Notes: generated by a model from the letters alone, not told the origin. Counted from the stretch's first letter, positions 19,259 through 27,744 are shown. The stretch is 64,000 nucleotides of DNA from Selenomonas sp. oral taxon 920 (GCF_001717585.1 NZ_CP017042.1:1642501-1706500), one strand, 5' to 3'. Made by a program: numbers and translations.

Positions 19259-19891
19259 TTACATGAAATAGCTTGCCATAAAGGCGAGCGTAATGAGACT
19301 CATCAGCGTGCAGAGACCCATCGACAGTGCGTTGATCACAGACTGTGCACGTGGTCCCTTTGCGATGCCCCACGTCATGCAGAACGTCGAAATGCCGTTG
19401 CAGAAATGGAAGATCGCTGCGAGCATGCCGATCGTGTACAACACCGTGTGGAGGATCGCATAGTCGCCGGTCACAAAGTAGGTGTAGAGCAGGTCATAGT
19501 TGATATGCGTTCCCATGACGCCCTTTTCCCAGACACGCATATAGCCGACGTGCCAGATGAGGAACGGGATGAGCAGCCATGCCGTATAACGCTGCACGGC
19601 AAACTGCCAGTTGCGGACGTAGCCATAATTGCTCGGGTTGTTCTTCGCCTGTGCCGCAATGTAGATGCCATAGATTGCGTGGAAGAGAATCGGTACGGCG
19701 ATGGCAAAGACCTCGAGCCCGTAGAACACGGGACGCGGGATGAGCTCCATCATGGCAAGTGAATCATTGAACGCCTTCGCCCCGCCCAGCACGGTTGAGT
19801 TCGTGAAGACGTGCTCGAAGAGGAACACGCCGATGATGACGAGTCCGACCAATGAATGCAGCCGCCGCATGTAAAAGGTTGTGTGGAACAT
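19259..19891 (-). CDS. sdhC: Succinate dehydrogenase/fumarate reductase cytochrome b558 subunit
   Basis: This 210-residue membrane anchor has five hydrophobic segments and conserved histidines (RLHSLVGL near residue 10, FLFEHV near 24, LFHAIYG near 75, IPFLIWHVGY near 110, IFHFCNG near 150). These match the diheme, single-polypeptide type-B subunit. It passes electrons to or from menaquinone. AGGAGGT precedes the ATG. It is first in sdhCAB and lies 142 bases downstream of the fumarase beta gene, with a perfect hairpin in that gap. Confidence 0.93.
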   Translation of the reverse strand: MFHTTFYMRRLHSLVGLVIIGVFLFEHVFTNSTVLGGAKAFNDSLAMMELIPRPVFYGLEVFAIAVPILFHAIYGIYIAAQAKNNPSNYGYVRNWQFAVQRYTAWLLIPFLIWHVGYMRVWEKGVMGTHINYDLLYTYFVTGDYAILHTVLYTIGMLAAIFHFCNGISTFCMTWGIAKGPRAQSVINALSMGLCTLMSLITLAFMASYFM

Positions 19892-19926
19892 TTCATACCT
19901 CCTGAAATATGTAGACCTTTGGAGCC

Positions 19927-19953
19927 GCAGCCTCGGAGCATATCCGAGGCTGC
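19927..19953 (-). other. Perfect hairpin between fumarase beta and sdhC
   Basis: An 11-base perfect stem (GCAGCCTCGGA and its complement) has a 5-base loop and no T-run after it. It lies about 40 bases before the sdhC start. It may stabilise or process a joint fumarase-sdhCAB mRNA, or partly end transcription. Confidence 0.55.
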
Positions 19954-20033
19954 GCCCCCGAATGATTTGTCATGCGCCAAACCATCGGCATGAACACGTT
20001 GATGAGGATGTGCGAGGCGGAATGCGAGCCGCC

Positions 20034-20591
20034 TTAGAGTTTCCGATAGGGCTTCTGCCCCATCTCGTAGAAGTTGTTGCCCTCGGAGTCAATCACGACG
20101 ATGCAGGGGAAATCCTCGACCGTCAGCTTTGCAACCGCCTCCGGGCCAAGCTCGGGATAGCCAACTACTTCGTACTTCTTCACGGATTTTGCGATGAGCG
20201 CTGCGGCACCGCCGACTGCGGCAAAATAGGTAACACCGTTCTTCTTCATCGACTCCACAACGGCCGCCGAACGTGAGCCCTTGCCCACCATGCCCTTGAT
20301 GCCCTGCTCAAGCATCGTCGGCGTGTAGGCATCCATGCGGCCGGAGGTCGTTGGCCCCGCCGAGCCGATCGGATCGCCCGGCTTCGCCGGTGTCGGTCCG
20401 AGGTAGTAGACGATCTGATCGTGCCAGTCAACCGGCAGCGGCTCGCCCTTCGCGAGAGCCTCCGTCATCGCCTTGTGTGCTGCATCGCGCGCGCTGATGA
20501 TCGTGCCCGTGATGAGAACGCTGTCGCCCGCCTTGAGCTTACGCGACATTTCCTCCGTGAACGGAGTCGTAATACGGATACTTTCCGCCAT
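20034..20591 (-). CDS. Class I fumarate hydratase, beta (C-terminal) subunit
   Basis: This 185-residue protein matches the C-terminal half of class I fumarases and the beta subunit of tartrate dehydratase. GPTTSGRMDAY near residue 80 is the conserved carboxylate-binding signature, and GKGSR follows near 102. It pairs with the iron-sulfur alpha subunit encoded just upstream. GGGAGG stands before the ATG. Position next to sdhCAB supports fumarate as substrate, making malate to fumarate the step before fumarate reductase. L-tartrate dehydratase is the alternative. Confidence 0.92.
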   Translation of the reverse strand: MAESIRITTPFTEEMSRKLKAGDSVLITGTIISARDAAHKAMTEALAKGEPLPVDWHDQIVYYLGPTPAKPGDPIGSAGPTTSGRMDAYTPTMLEQGIKGMVGKGSRSAAVVESMKKNGVTYFAAVGGAAALIAKSVKKYEVVGYPELGPEAVAKLTVEDFPCIVVIDSEGNNFYEMGQKPYRKL

Positions 20592-20629
20592 GAGTATTCC
20601 TCCCTAATGATAATACACAGAAAAGGCTG

Positions 20630-21472
20630 TTACAGGACGCGATGCGCATGCCGGAGGGCATGGCAGCAGATCGTCACCGCAACGGGGAGGCCCGCGATGT
20701 GCGTCGCGCCCCATTCAATGTTCACGGCAAGTGCGGTTGTCGTGCCGCCAAGCTGCGGTCCGATGCCCGTCTTGTTGATCATCTCGAGGAGCTCACCCTC
20801 GAGTTTTGCATACTCGGGCATCGGATGACGCTGGTCGATCGGACGCGTAAGTGCCTTCTTCGAGAGGAGTGCCGCCTGATCCATCGTGCCGCCGATCCCG
20901 ACACCGACCACCTCAGGCGGACACGGATTCGGGCCTGCGTGCTGGATGATCTCCATGACCGCCTTTTTCACACCCTCCACGCCGTCCGCAGGAACAAGCA
21001 TCTTGACGCCGGACTTGTTTTCCGAACCGAAGCCCTTCGGCGCAATCGTGATGCTGAGCTTGTCGCCCGCAACGATCTTCGTGTAGATGACTCCCGGCGT
21101 GTTGTTCTGCGTGTTCTTGCGGTTAAAGAGCGGCTCCGCGACAACCGACTTGCGCAGATACCCCTCCGTATAGCCCTTGGCAATGCCCTCGTTGATGGCA
21201 TCCTCAAGGAGACCGCCTGTGATATGGAGATCCTGCCCGACCTCCACGAACACAATCGTCATGCCCGTATCCTGGCAATACGGACGATCCTCTTCGCGCG
21301 CGATCTCGGCGTTGCGGATGATCTGATCCAAAACGACCTTTCCTACGGGTGACTCCTCCGTCTCTCGCCCCTTTTTGAGTCCCTCGTAGACATCATTCGG
21401 GAGATAGTACGCCGCTTCTTTGCACATCTCGGCGACGTTCTCCGTGATTGCTTGTGCGCTTAGCTCTCGCAA
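20630..21472 (-). CDS. Class I fumarate hydratase, alpha (iron-sulfur) subunit
   Basis: This 280-residue subunit should hold the oxygen-sensitive [4Fe-4S] cluster. Cysteines in PYCQDTGM near residue 62, GPNPCPPEVVGVG near 182 and AVTICCHALRH at the very end fit the three ligands. The start is a TTG at 21472 with AGGAGG 7 bases upstream. Thirty-eight bases separate it from the beta subunit gene, and its own promoter lies at 21516-21544. Confidence 0.93.
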   Translation of the reverse strand: MRELSAQAITENVAEMCKEAAYYLPNDVYEGLKKGRETEESPVGKVVLDQIIRNAEIAREEDRPYCQDTGMTIVFVEVGQDLHITGGLLEDAINEGIAKGYTEGYLRKSVVAEPLFNRKNTQNNTPGVIYTKIVAGDKLSITIAPKGFGSENKSGVKMLVPADGVEGVKKAVMEIIQHAGPNPCPPEVVGVGIGGTMDQAALLSKKALTRPIDQRHPMPEYAKLEGELLEMINKTGIGPQLGGTTTALAVNIEWGATHIAGLPVAVTICCHALRHAHRVL

Positions 21473-21515
21473 AGTAATCCCTCCTATAAATATAACTTAT
21501 ACACAGGTTAGTTAG

Positions 21516-21544
21516 ACTATATCATATTTTTTTCTTGCTTTCAA
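21516..21544 (-). promoter_or_regulatory. Promoter of the fumarase (and probably sdhCAB) operon
   Basis: TTGAAA and TATAGT are separated by 17 bases. The leader is about 38 bases. No clear FNR or Rex palindrome is seen around it. Confidence 0.7.
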
Positions 21545-21571
21545 GTCTTTCAAATTTGCCGTAAAGCCTTG

Positions 21572-21610
21572 AAAAAAGTGAATCTCATTCAAATTGGAAA
21601 TGAGATTCAC
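21572..21610 (-). terminator. Terminator upstream of the fumarase promoter
   Basis: A perfect 12-base stem (21578-21589 with 21599-21610) and a 9-base loop are followed by six T residues on the minus strand. It would end transcripts entering from the phosphodiesterase side. Confidence 0.78.
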
Positions 21611-21826
21611 AAGCTGAAATAATATCGTTCTTTTGCGCTTTTATCTTATTGTTTTATATTTCAATCGAATCATTTACCTCTAAATAATTTATTGTTTATA
21701 TTGTATTTGTTATTATATATATAAAATCCATATCTTATGATATGGATTTTATATGGTAAATTTTTTTGAAAATTTTTTATATAGAAAAACCCTTGAATTT
21801 GCGGGCTTTCGTACATTTTTTCACAA

Positions 21827-22309
21827 TCAAATGCGAATGAGATTTACCTGGGGAGTCTCTCCTGCATTCAGATCCACAAGCATGAACGAACCACGCTGCT
21901 CATCACGCGGGCGGGCAATGCTGCCGGGGTTGAGTACAGTGACTTCTCCGTGCTCCTCAAGAGCAACGTGCGTATGCCCATATACGGCGATGTCCGCCCC
22001 CGCCTCACGCGCTGCCTCTTGCAGCATCGCCGTATCGAAGCGCACGTTGAAGAGATGACCGTGCGTCAAAAAGATACGATGCCCCGCGACTTCGACAACC
22101 GCTTCCTCATAGACCCCATCCACGAAGAGGTCGCAGTTGCCAAGCACACGCGCAACGCTCTTCTCCGACAGGATCTCCAGATCGTCCGCATCGGGTGCAA
22201 AGTCCCCCGCGTGCAGCCACATCTCTGCCTCCGCTGCACCAGGGACGGCAAGCATCTTTTCAAACATGCGCGTATCTCCGTGACTGTCACTGACAATTCC
22301 GATTCTCAT
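21827..22309 (-). CDS. YfcE/MJ0936-type metallophosphodiesterase
   Basis: This 160-residue protein of the calcineurin-like fold shows all metal motifs in order: SDSHGD at residue 7, the aspartate in LHAGDFAPDAD near 40, GNCD near 60, THGH near 85 and GHTH near 115. Members hydrolyse phosphodiesters in vitro; the natural substrate is usually unknown. ATG 22309 is used because the motif start MRIGIVSDSH is canonical. It is the last gene of the rph-rdgB set, with a 27-base gap. Confidence 0.9.
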   Translation of the reverse strand: MRIGIVSDSHGDTRMFEKMLAVPGAAEAEMWLHAGDFAPDADDLEILSEKSVARVLGNCDLFVDGVYEEAVVEVAGHRIFLTHGHLFNVRFDTAMLQEAAREAGADIAVYGHTHVALEEHGEVTVLNPGSIARPRDEQRGSFMLVDLNAGETPQVNLIRI

Positions 22310-22336
22310 AGCAAACTCCGATCTGTGCACGCAGCT

Positions 22337-22963
22337 TCATTTCACTTGAAAGAGAGTGCGCAGCTGCTCTTTCATATTGTTCAGCGCCGCGCCGCGATGG
22401 CTGATCGCATGCTTCTCCTCGCGGGTCAGCTCTGCCATCGTGCGTCCGTCCGCACAGTAGAAATACGGGTCATACCCAAAGCCCTCCGTCCCCCGCGCCT
22501 CGGGACGGATAAAGCCCGTACACACGCCCTCTGCGGCGAGCTCCTCCCCAGCCGTAAGTGCAAGAACGAGCGCGCAGTGATAGGCGGCAGCCGCATTCTC
22601 TGTACCGCGTGCCCGAATGTCCGCAATCAGCTTCGCATTGTTCGCCGCGTCATCACCGTGCACGCCCGCATAGCGTGCCGAGTAAACACCGGGAGCACCG
22701 CCCAGCACCTCCACAGAGAGCCCCGAGTCATCGGCAAGCGCAGCGAGCCCCGTCTGCTCCATGTAGTAACGCGCCTTAATCCGCGCGTTCTCCAAAAAGG
22801 TCGCGCCGTCCTCCACAGGCTCCTCGATCTCCCCCGCATCCGGCAAGATTTCACGGATGCGCGAGAGCGGCACGAGTCGTACGGGCAGTCCCTCGAACGC
22901 CCTCTCCATCTCGCGCACCTTTCCTGCGTTCGACGTGGCAATCAGTATGAGCTTTTCTTCCAT
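22337..22963 (-). CDS. rdgB: Non-canonical purine NTP pyrophosphatase (RdgB/HAM1)
   Basis: This enzyme hydrolyses ITP, dITP and XTP, clearing damaged purines. The 208-residue protein has SNAGKVREM near residue 10, DDSGLSVEVLGGAPGVYSARYAG near 68, FGYDPYF near 158 and SHRGAALNNM near 187, the full family set. ATG 22963 follows GGGAGG. The start is separated by one base from the rph stop, the usual rph-rdgB arrangement in Firmicutes. Confidence 0.95.
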   Translation of the reverse strand: MEEKLILIATSNAGKVREMERAFEGLPVRLVPLSRIREILPDAGEIEEPVEDGATFLENARIKARYYMEQTGLAALADDSGLSVEVLGGAPGVYSARYAGVHGDDAANNAKLIADIRARGTENAAAAYHCALVLALTAGEELAAEGVCTGFIRPEARGTEGFGYDPYFYCADGRTMAELTREEKHAISHRGAALNNMKEQLRTLFQVK

Positions 22964-22964
22964 G

Positions 22965-23711
22965 CTATCCCTCCCGCCCCGGCAGCCATGAAAGCACGGT
23001 GCCGAGCGCCGTCTTTTGATGGTCGATGAGCTCGCGTATCCCGTGTTCTCCAAGATCGAGCAGTACATTCATCTCCGTGCGCGAGAACGAACGGCCTTCG
23101 CCTGTTCCCTGCACTTCGACAAACGCTCCCGCACCCGTCATGACAAGATTCATATCCACCATCGCGGCAGAATCCTCCTCATAGCAAATGTCGAGGAGCG
23201 GCGTGTTCTCCGCACTCACGCCGACACTGACCGCCGCCACGTAGTCACGCACGGGAAAGACCCCGTGCTTCGTGTAAAATGTTGCACACGCCTCCACAAG
23301 TGCGACAAAGGCACCCGTGATCGACGCCGTGCGCGTCCCCCCATCCGCCTGCAGGACATCGCAGTCAATGTGGATCGTGCGCTCACCGAGTGCCTGTGTA
23401 TCTACCACTGCGCGCAGAGCACGCCCGATGAGCCGTTGAATCTCCTGCGTCCGCCCCGTCTGATGTCCGCGCATCGCCTCGCGCGCCGTACGCTCCGTGC
23501 CCGCACCGGGAAGCATGGAATACTCCGCCGTCACCCAGCCCGTCCCCGTGCCTTTCAGAAAGAACGGCACACGCTCCTCGACCGTCGCCGCACACAGGAC
23601 GCGCGTATGTCCCATCTCAATGAGGGCGGAGCCTGCAGGATAGCGCTGATAGCCGCGCTCGATCCGCACGGGGCGCAGCTGGTCGGCACGCCTCAGATCT
23701 CTTCTTGGCAT
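22965..23711 (-). CDS. rph: Ribonuclease PH
   Basis: This phosphorolytic 3'-5' exoribonuclease trims tRNA ends. The 248-residue protein shows RRADQLRPV at the start, [21 protein letters not shown] near 57, [15 protein letters not shown] near 85 and [16 protein letters not shown] near 115, typical of the hexameric enzyme. AAGGAG precedes the ATG. A terminator for the upstream genes lies about 31 bases before its start, so its own promoter or read-through must serve it; I cannot identify one. Confidence 0.96.
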   Translation of the reverse strand: MPRRDLRRADQLRPVRIERGYQRYPAGSALIEMGHTRVLCAATVEERVPFFLKGTGTGWVTAEYSMLPGAGTERTAREAMRGHQTGRTQEIQRLIGRALRAVVDTQALGERTIHIDCDVLQADGGTRTASITGAFVALVEACATFYTKHGVFPVRDYVAAVSVGVSAENTPLLDICYEEDSAAMVDMNLVMTGAGAFVEVQGTGEGRSFSRTEMNVLLDLGEHGIRELIDHQKTALGTVLSWLPGREG

Positions 23712-23741
23712 GAAAGTTTTTCTCCTTTATGAGAGTCGTTC

Positions 23742-23770
23742 AAAAAAGCGGGAAGAAGTCACTTCCCGCT
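23742..23770 (-). terminator. Terminator of the murI operon, before rph
   Basis: A 9-base stem (AGCGGGAAG with its complement) and a 6-base loop are followed on the minus strand by six T residues. Confidence 0.8.
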
Positions 23771-23776
23771 CCTATT

Positions 23777-24439
23777 TTACGCCGTGTGGGTCTCCTGATA
23801 CTGCCGATAGTTCTTGATGATGCAGATGGGTGTCTTCTGCGAGGCATTGCCGAACGGATTGTCAAGCAGCAGCTGCGCTGCGAGTTCCCCGTTCACCCCG
23901 TCCGACACCCCGACTACGCGTGAACGCCTCAAATCGTTCACGTCCGCAATCATTCCGCCGAACGCCCCCACGCGGTCACGAATCCGTGCAGCAACCCGTT
24001 CCGGCTCCGCAGGACCATAGACGATGCACTTATCGAATGGCGGCATCGTGCCCGTCACGTCATCGATGAGAGCCGCCTCCTTGCCGCCCCACTGGTAGAA
24101 GAGCCCGCTCTTGCCGACGAGCTTGCCGAGGAATCCCGCAAAGAGCGCAAAGAGGACGCGCCACTTCCCCTCCACATCCATCAGTGCCTGCATTCCATGC
24201 GGACTCGCAAGACTGCCGTAGTCGGGGATGAAGCGGCACGCAAAGCATGCGGCACCCGAGATCTTCAGCTCCTCGGGGCGCGCGATGCGCCCCTGCGTCA
24301 CGGCGACCACACTCTCTGCACAGCAGACAAGGTCATCCGCCGTCACCTGTGCCCCCGCATAGTACTCGATGGCATCCACGATGTCATCTGCATCGGTCAG
24401 AATCCGCGTCGGAACGGGGAGAATATTCAGCTCAGCCAT
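23777..24439 (-). CDS. Coenzyme F420:L-glutamate ligase-like domain protein
   Basis: This 220-residue protein resembles the CofE-like F420-0:gamma-glutamyl ligase family. VVAVTQGRI near residue 48, a glycine-rich centre, and MIADVNDLRRSRVVGVSDG near 160 are the recognisable parts. No other F420 gene is in view and F420 is not known in this bacterial group, so a ligase acting on another substrate is more likely. ATG 24439 overlaps the end of the upstream gene by 8 bases. It is the last gene of the murI operon, before the terminator at 23742. Confidence 0.72.
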   Translation of the reverse strand: MAELNILPVPTRILTDADDIVDAIEYYAGAQVTADDLVCCAESVVAVTQGRIARPEELKISGAACFACRFIPDYGSLASPHGMQALMDVEGKWRVLFALFAGFLGKLVGKSGLFYQWGGKEAALIDDVTGTMPPFDKCIVYGPAEPERVAARIRDRVGAFGGMIADVNDLRRSRVVGVSDGVNGELAAQLLLDNPFGNASQKTPICIIKNYRQYQETHTA

Positions 24440-25004
24440 TCTTCCTGCCCCCTTCCTGCACAAGTGCAACCCCAGCAAGCGCGCCGATCTCTGCTGCGGT
24501 CACCTGCAGCATAATCTTGGAGTAATGCGCCGGCAGACGCCCCGTCTCCTGATAGATGAGATCCATGCGGAAGTCCGGCAGATGTGCAATCGCCTCTTCG
24601 AGTGTATTTCCCTTGCGTCCCTCAATGGAGAGTTTAAGGACGAGGTCGATGCGCTCACGTTTCTGGATCAGCACCGCCTCGAAATAATCGTCCTCACGTA
24701 CTGTGCCTGCAAGTTCCACCTTGCCGCGCACCAGTGCGCCGTCGTACTGCTCGTAGGGCAGCTGCACGCGCAGAATCGCGTCCATGATCGTCGCGCACTG
24801 CTTGCCCTCGTTTGCAAACGGAATCGTCGCACCGATCACAAGGCGCTCCGCCGTGCGCTCGACGACAGAATACGCTGTCATCTCATCGACTTTCGGTACG
24901 ACCTTCTCTATACCGAGATAGGCAAAGAGCGCACGCCGCCCGATTTCTTCGACCAACAGCACCGCAATCAGAACGTGCAGCCACCAATTAAATTCAGATC
25001 CCAA
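24432..25004 (-). CDS. Membrane-anchored protein of unknown function
   Basis: I do not recognise this 190-residue protein. It has one N-terminal hydrophobic segment (about 7-20), then a soluble region with ERTAERLVIGATIPF near 50 and a C-terminal hydrophobic stretch AAEIGALAGVAL. The start is a TTG at 25004 that overlaps the thioesterase stop by 11 bases, and its end overlaps the F420-ligase-like gene. The tight overlaps on both sides suggest that it works with that ligase-like protein. Confidence 0.7.
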   Translation of the reverse strand: MGSEFNWWLHVLIAVLLVEEIGRRALFAYLGIEKVVPKVDEMTAYSVVERTAERLVIGATIPFANEGKQCATIMDAILRVQLPYEQYDGALVRGKVELAGTVREDDYFEAVLIQKRERIDLVLKLSIEGRKGNTLEEAIAHLPDFRMDLIYQETGRLPAHYSKIMLQVTAAEIGALAGVALVQEGGRKNG

Positions 25005-25428
25005 TGTCCCGTCCCTCTTTCTCCGCGATCATCGCCGCCTCCAGCGGCTCATAGAACTCCTTCGGCAGACGTGTGATGTGCCCCGTCTCGCGGAGCGTGA
25101 ATACATTCTCCGAAAAGCCCGTCACGAGCACCGTTCCCGCCGCATTCAAAATGCGGTACGAAAACGCCATCTTCGCTCTCGTCAGTGCTGTCGCCGTTGT
25201 CTCAATCACAAGTTCATCATCAAAATGCCCAGGCGCGTGGAACTCAGCCCCAACCTTCGTGATGGGAAAGACATAGCCCGCCTCCATCAGTGCTCCCAGT
25301 GTGATGCCGATGCGGCGCAGATAGGCAACGCGCCCGATCTCGAACCAGCGAATGTAGTTCGCGTGATGGACGACCTCCATTGCATCCGTATCGTAAAAAT
25401 TCACCCGATGTGTCACATGAATCGGCAT
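24994..25428 (-). CDS. Acyl-CoA thioesterase, YbgC/FadM hotdog family
   Basis: This 144-residue hotdog-fold protein has the 4-hydroxybenzoyl-CoA thioesterase signature: VNFYDTDAMEVVHHANYIRW at residues 9-28, with the catalytic aspartate in YDTD. It should cleave acyl-CoA thioesters; substrate unknown. It starts 15 bases after the murI stop, within the murI operon. Confidence 0.9.
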   Translation of the reverse strand: MPIHVTHRVNFYDTDAMEVVHHANYIRWFEIGRVAYLRRIGITLGALMEAGYVFPITKVGAEFHAPGHFDDELVIETTATALTRAKMAFSYRILNAAGTVLVTGFSENVFTLRETGHITRLPKEFYEPLEAAMIAEKEGRDIGI

Positions 25429-25443
25429 GAATACTCCCTTCCT

Positions 25444-26232
25444 TCAAACAATCTCCTCCATGCGGGCGGCGCGCTCAATGGAACGCTCCAGCCGCGCGAT
25501 TGCCTCCGTTCCTGTGATTGGACGCCCGGAGGCAAAGAACCTGCAGGGAGCCTTTGCCACCCCCGCAGGTACGGTATGAACGCCCGCCCGCCGCGCAAGC
25601 TCCTCAATCGACCCCTCATTTCCATCTACAAAATGCATGGTCTTTGGAAGAATGCGCCGCAGCGTATCCTTAAAGTAGTTGAAATGCGTACACCCGAGAA
25701 CGATGGAGGAGTAACGAATAAGGTCGAACGGCGCGAGGGCGTTCCACAGATACTCCTCCACGCGCGGGGAGACGAACTCCTCGCGCTCTGCAAACTGCAC
25801 AAGACGCGGCAGAGCAACGAGATCGATGAGATGGTTCGTATCGTACTCCTCGATGAGACGGCGCAGCTTCTCTCCGCGCACGGTGATCGGCGTCGCCGCG
25901 ACGAGGACACGCCGCTCCGCATCCTGTGCGAGCGCCTTCTTTACCGCCGGCTCCATGCCGATGATCGGTACATCGTAAATGTTGCGCATTTCCTCTGCCG
26001 CGACGGAGGTCGCCGTATTGCAGGCGATGAGTACAGCGTCTGCGCCCTGCTCCTCGATGAGGAAGGTCACTGCGTCGCGCACATAGCCGCGTACCTCCTC
26101 CTCGGTCTTCGTTCCGTAGGGCACGTGATCGCGGTCGGCAAGGAAAAGGAACTCCTCAGACGGGAGTACCCGCCGCGCGTGACTGAGCACGGTCAACCCG
26201 CCAATCCCCGAATCAAACAGAGCAATGCGCAT
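25444..26232 (-). CDS. murI: Glutamate racemase
   Basis: This enzyme makes D-glutamate for peptidoglycan. The 262-residue protein has FDSGIGGLTVL at residues 6-16, the two catalytic cysteines in ACNTATS near 70 and GCTHFNYF near 178, and VPYGTKT near 38. AAAGGAGG precedes the ATG. It is first in an operon running to 23777 and is transcribed from a promoter that overlaps the brnQ promoter. Typical length is 255 to 270. Confidence 0.96.
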   Translation of the reverse strand: MRIALFDSGIGGLTVLSHARRVLPSEEFLFLADRDHVPYGTKTEEEVRGYVRDAVTFLIEEQGADAVLIACNTATSVAAEEMRNIYDVPIIGMEPAVKKALAQDAERRVLVAATPITVRGEKLRRLIEEYDTNHLIDLVALPRLVQFAEREEFVSPRVEEYLWNALAPFDLIRYSSIVLGCTHFNYFKDTLRRILPKTMHFVDGNEGSIEELARRAGVHTVPAGVAKAPCRFFASGRPITGTEAIARLERSIERAARMEEIV

Positions 26233-26269
26233 ACGCCCATCTCCTCCTTTGCGTCAATGATATTGTCCT

Positions 26270-26298
26270 ATTATAGCAACTTCTTCTGTCTTTGACAA
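26270..26298 (-). promoter_or_regulatory. Promoter of murI, overlapping the brnQ promoter
   Basis: TTGTCA and TATAAT with a 17-base spacer on the minus strand. Its -35 (26293-26298) covers five of the six bases of the brnQ -35 (26292-26297) on the opposite strand. Confidence 0.8.
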
Positions 26299-26320
26299 AT
26301 CACATCCTTACCGTTATAAT
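26292..26320 (+). promoter_or_regulatory. Consensus promoter of brnQ
   Basis: TTGACA and TATAAT, both perfect, with 17 bases between. The predicted start is about 40 bases before the brnQ ATG. Confidence 0.85.
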
Positions 26321-26365
26321 CAATTCGTTAAAATTTTTCGATATTTGTACGGGATGATGTAAATA

Positions 26366-27718
26366 ATGAAACGCCGTCTCAGAAAACAAGAATACATCTT
26401 CGTTGCGTCCTTGCTCTTCGGTCTTGTCTTCGGTGCGGGCAATCTCATCTTTCCTGCCGCGATGGGGCAGCAGGCAGGTACAGCGATGCTGCCCGCGCTC
26501 ATCGGTTTCTGCATCACAGGCGTCGGGCTGCCGCTCCTCGGCATTGCGGCGATCAGTATTACGGCAAGTGAAAGTCTCTTTGACATCGGCAGAAAGGTCG
26601 GACACCGCTTTGCCTATGCCTTCACCTGCGCACTCTACCTCTGCATCGGCCCCCTCTTTGCGATTCCGCGCACGGCGACTGTCTCCTTTCAGGTGGGCGC
26701 GGCACCATTCGTTCCGACGTTCATGCAGAGCAAGACACTGCTGACCTTTACCCTCGCATTCTTTGCCATCGTCCTCTACTTTTCCCTGCGCCCCTCGGGC
26801 ATCCTGATCTGGGTGGGCAAGGTGCTCAACCCGCTCTTTTTGCTCTTCCTCGGCATTCTCATCGTGACAGCAATGATCACGCCGATGGGTACGGTGTGGG
26901 ATGCCGCCCCCATCGATGCGTATGCGAAGCACGCCTTCTTCACGGGGCTCCTCGAGGGATACAACACAATGGATGTACTCGCCGCGCTTGCGTTCGGAAA
27001 TATTCTCGTGAACGCAATCCGGCGTCTGGGGCTTACAGAACCAAAGGATCTCTCCTACAGCACGATTGTCTCAGGCGCGTTCAGCACCGCGCTGATGGCG
27101 CTCATCTATCTCGCCCTGACCTATGTTGGAGCACAGAGCCGTGCAGTCTACGGCATTGACGCAAACGGCGGCGATGTGCTCGCCCATATTGCGGCGCACT
27201 ACTTCGGCTCATTCGGCGGCATCCTGCTCGGCATCACGATCACCTGCGCCTGTCTCAAAACCGCCATCGGGCTTGTCACAGCATGCGGCATGACGTTCTC
27301 CGCCCTCTTCCCGCACACCCTCTCCTATCCGAAATACGCCATTCTCTTCGCTCTCTTTTCCTTTGCCGTCTCGAACATCGGGCTCAGCCGCATCATTGCA
27401 TATTCGCTGCCCGTGCTCTACTTTCTCTATCCGCTCGCGATCGTCCTCATCGCGCTGTGCCTGATCGAAGGGCTGATCGGATATCACCGCCCGCTCTACC
27501 TCTGCACAATGATCGGCACAGGCATTGCAGCGGCATTTGACTTCTTCCGCGCACTCCCTCCTGCCCTTCATACACTTCCTCTGATGGAGCCCCTTCTTGC
27601 ACTTGGCAATATCCTTCCGCTTTCCTCCATCGGCATGGGCTGGGTCATCCCATCGCTGATCGGGCTCGCCGTCGGTACACTTGCGTGTGCAGGGCAGAGG
27701 CTTGACAGCACTCCGTAA
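26366..27718 (+). CDS. brnQ: Branched-chain amino acid:cation symporter
   Basis: This 450-residue LIVCS-family carrier imports leucine, isoleucine and valine. FGAGNLIFPAAMGQQAG near residue 22 is the hallmark, followed by GIAAIS near 60 and GPLFAIPRTATVSF near 100. About twelve hydrophobic segments span the protein. The ribosome binding site is weak (GGGATGATG). The end of the gene contains the promoter of the following tRNA. Confidence 0.93.
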   Translation: MKRRLRKQEYIFVASLLFGLVFGAGNLIFPAAMGQQAGTAMLPALIGFCITGVGLPLLGIAAISITASESLFDIGRKVGHRFAYAFTCALYLCIGPLFAIPRTATVSFQVGAAPFVPTFMQSKTLLTFTLAFFAIVLYFSLRPSGILIWVGKVLNPLFLLFLGILIVTAMITPMGTVWDAAPIDAYAKHAFFTGLLEGYNTMDVLAALAFGNILVNAIRRLGLTEPKDLSYSTIVSGAFSTALMALIYLALTYVGAQSRAVYGIDANGGDVLAHIAAHYFGSFGGILLGITITCACLKTAIGLVTACGMTFSALFPHTLSYPKYAILFALFSFAVSNIGLSRIIAYSLPVLYFLYPLAIVLIALCLIEGLIGYHRPLYLCTMIGTGIAAAFDFFRALPPALHTLPLMEPLLALGNILPLSSIGMGWVIPSLIGLAVGTLACAGQRLDSTP

Positions 27719-27731
27719 TTTCTGATACAAT
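27702..27731 (+). promoter_or_regulatory. Promoter of tRNA-Ser
   Basis: TTGACA and TACAAT with an 18-base spacer; the -35 lies inside the last codons of brnQ. The tRNA begins 13 bases after the -10. Confidence 0.78.
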
Positions 27732-27744
27732 AGCTACGCTTCGG

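Larger units (their letters stand above)
21473..21826. other. AT-rich intergenic region with nested hairpins
   Basis: This 354-base stretch is far more AT-rich than the rest of the window. It holds the fumarase promoter, the terminator at 21572-21610, a perfect 16-base palindrome with a 4-base loop at 21719-21754, and a weak hairpin just after the phosphodiesterase stop (21785-21809). I see no coding sequence in it. Confidence 0.7.

Noticed and set aside
21753-22058. A 101-codon plus-strand frame beginning in the AT-rich gap
   Set aside because: Most of it is antisense to the phosphodiesterase gene, there is no ribosome binding site, and its start lies in a palindrome.
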